Shown here piece by piece: positions 63,482-64,000 of a stretch of 64,000 nucleotides of DNA. The notes below the pieces were generated by a model that worked only from the letters and a program-made list of their open reading frames with translations, was not told where the DNA came from and ran no database searches. Numbering within the stretch: the stretch's first letter is position 1; each line of letters starts with the position of its first letter. The stretch is from Sulfurovum sp. TSL1 (GTDB lineage Bacteria; Campylobacterota; Campylobacteria; Campylobacterales; Sulfurovaceae): positions 1,409,106 through 1,473,105 of the forward strand of contig NZ_BPFI01000001.1 in NCBI RefSeq assembly GCF_019972135.1, given 5' to 3'. Position numbers and translations under genes: made by a program.

Positions 63482-64000
63482 TCAATAGGTATATTCATCA
63501 CTAGGGAATTCTCTGGCTTTCACTTCATTACGGTAGGCTTCAATCCCTTTGCGTACCTGTTTTGCTCCATCAAAATACTGTTTGACGAACTTCGGTTTGA
63601 AGGCTTCAAAGAATCCGAACATATCACTCCATACGAGAACCTGCCCATCTGTAACATTTCCTGCCCCTATACCAATGGTCGGTACAGAGACCGCTTCGGT
63701 GATCGCTTTAGCCGCCTCTTGTTTCACCCCTTCAACCACGATGGCAAATGCACCGGCCGCTTCGATCGCTTTGGCATCTTCTATCAGCCTATCGATGTCA
63801 GCCTGGTCCTTTCCCCGTATCTTATAGCCACCCTCACTGCGTATGAACTGCGGCATGAGCCCTATGTGCCCAAGTACGGCAATGGAGTTTTGTGTCAGGG
63901 CTTCAACAATAGGTGCCCTCTCTTTACCGCCTTCTATTTTGACCGCTTGTGCATTGGTCTCCTGGTAGGCTCTTGTTGCATTTTTGACTGCAATTTCAGG
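63482..64000 (-). CDS. panB: 3-methyl-2-oxobutanoate hydroxymethyltransferase, C-terminal part
   Basis: The C-terminal 172 codons of PanB, which makes ketopantoate for pantothenate and CoA; the N-terminal part lies beyond the right edge. Motifs A-V-K-I-E-G-G, V-L-G-H-I-G-L-M-P-Q and G-I-G-A-G-N-V-T-D-G-Q-V-L-V-W-S-D are typical. It is the upstream gene of the BON lipoprotein and ruvB. Confidence 0.94.
   Translation of the reverse strand, partial: PEIAVKNATRAYQETNAQAVKIEGGKERAPIVEALTQNSIAVLGHIGLMPQFIRSEGGYKIRGKDQADIDRLIEDAKAIEAAGAFAIVVEGVKQEAAKAITEAVSVPTIGIGAGNVTDGQVLVWSDMFGFFEAFKPKFVKQYFDGAKQVRKGIEAYRNEVKAREFPSDEYTY

Noticed and set aside
5352-64000. CRISPR arrays, prophage or insertion sequences
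   Set aside because: No direct-repeat/spacer pattern, no transposase or integrase motifs and no phage genes were seen; the 38-bp tandem repeats lack spacers.

Overview
The window reads as chromosomal DNA of a Campylobacterota (former Epsilonproteobacteria) species, most likely a Sulfurovum-like deep-branching relative. This is inferred from gene content and protein similarity recalled from the group: an HsrA/HP1043-type orphan regulator, two Alvin-type ferredoxins of the Helicobacter kind, an ArsRS-like two-component pair, ClpS-ClpA, LptE next to FolC, and oxygen-independent HemN. Genes are densely packed, often with 4-20 bp overlaps. I found no rRNA, tRNA, CRISPR array or transposase.

Layout. 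1-5.3 kb: NAD synthesis (nadC partial, nadA), plsY, folB, the orphan regulator, a ferredoxin and a Ppx/GppA phosphatase. 5.4-8.6 kb: bamA and tyrA, divergent. 8.7-15.2 kb: a complete minus-strand moxR-DUF58-DUF4381-batA-batB-batC-batD operon with an extra 26-codon ORF inside it. 15.2-22.3 kb: mfd, folC, lptE, leuS. 22.6-28.9 kb: dnaX with an A9 tract, then ymdB, fabH, plsX, rpmF, yceD/DUF177, ndk and a second ferredoxin. 29-41.2 kb: metK, dxs, a small unknown gene, hisC, pheA, lysA, an LptF/G permease, pth, rplY, a PilT/PilU ATPase, tal and aat. 41.2-46.4 kb: clpA, clpS, bioD, pyrB, pabB. 46.5-49.5 kb: small secreted or unknown proteins, a rhomboid protease, rsmG and a PqqD-like protein. 49.6-53.5 kb: the accessory region described next. 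53.6-64 kb: ribA, hemB, argF, hemN, a GlcF/HdrB-like Fe-S protein, a histidine kinase and its regulator, an AI-2E-type permease, ruvB, a BON lipoprotein and panB (partial).

The part that looks least ordinary is 49.1-53.6 kb. On the minus strand, a 369-bp gap holds a promoter, an RNA matching the c-di-GMP-I (GEMM) riboswitch in its GNRA-capped P2, P3 and 3' core, and an AT-rich intrinsic-terminator-like hairpin. Downstream come a 64-residue peptide with a Tat-like RR-x-F-L-K motif, a chain of three tiny tandemly repeated ORFs joined by TTGA stop/start overlaps, a 484-residue exported protein whose TTG start is the last link of that chain, and a lipoprotein. An HprK-like kinase lies just upstream and a PqqD-like protein just downstream. 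I read this as a c-di-GMP-controlled surface or secreted-peptide cassette that I cannot match to a described system.

Other notable points are a response regulator that seems to start with ATT, a receiver domain lacking its phospho-acceptor Asp, the dnaX A9 slippage candidate, and two related nested-hairpin repeats between housekeeping genes. All calls are from reading the sequence and recalled family knowledge; no database search was run.
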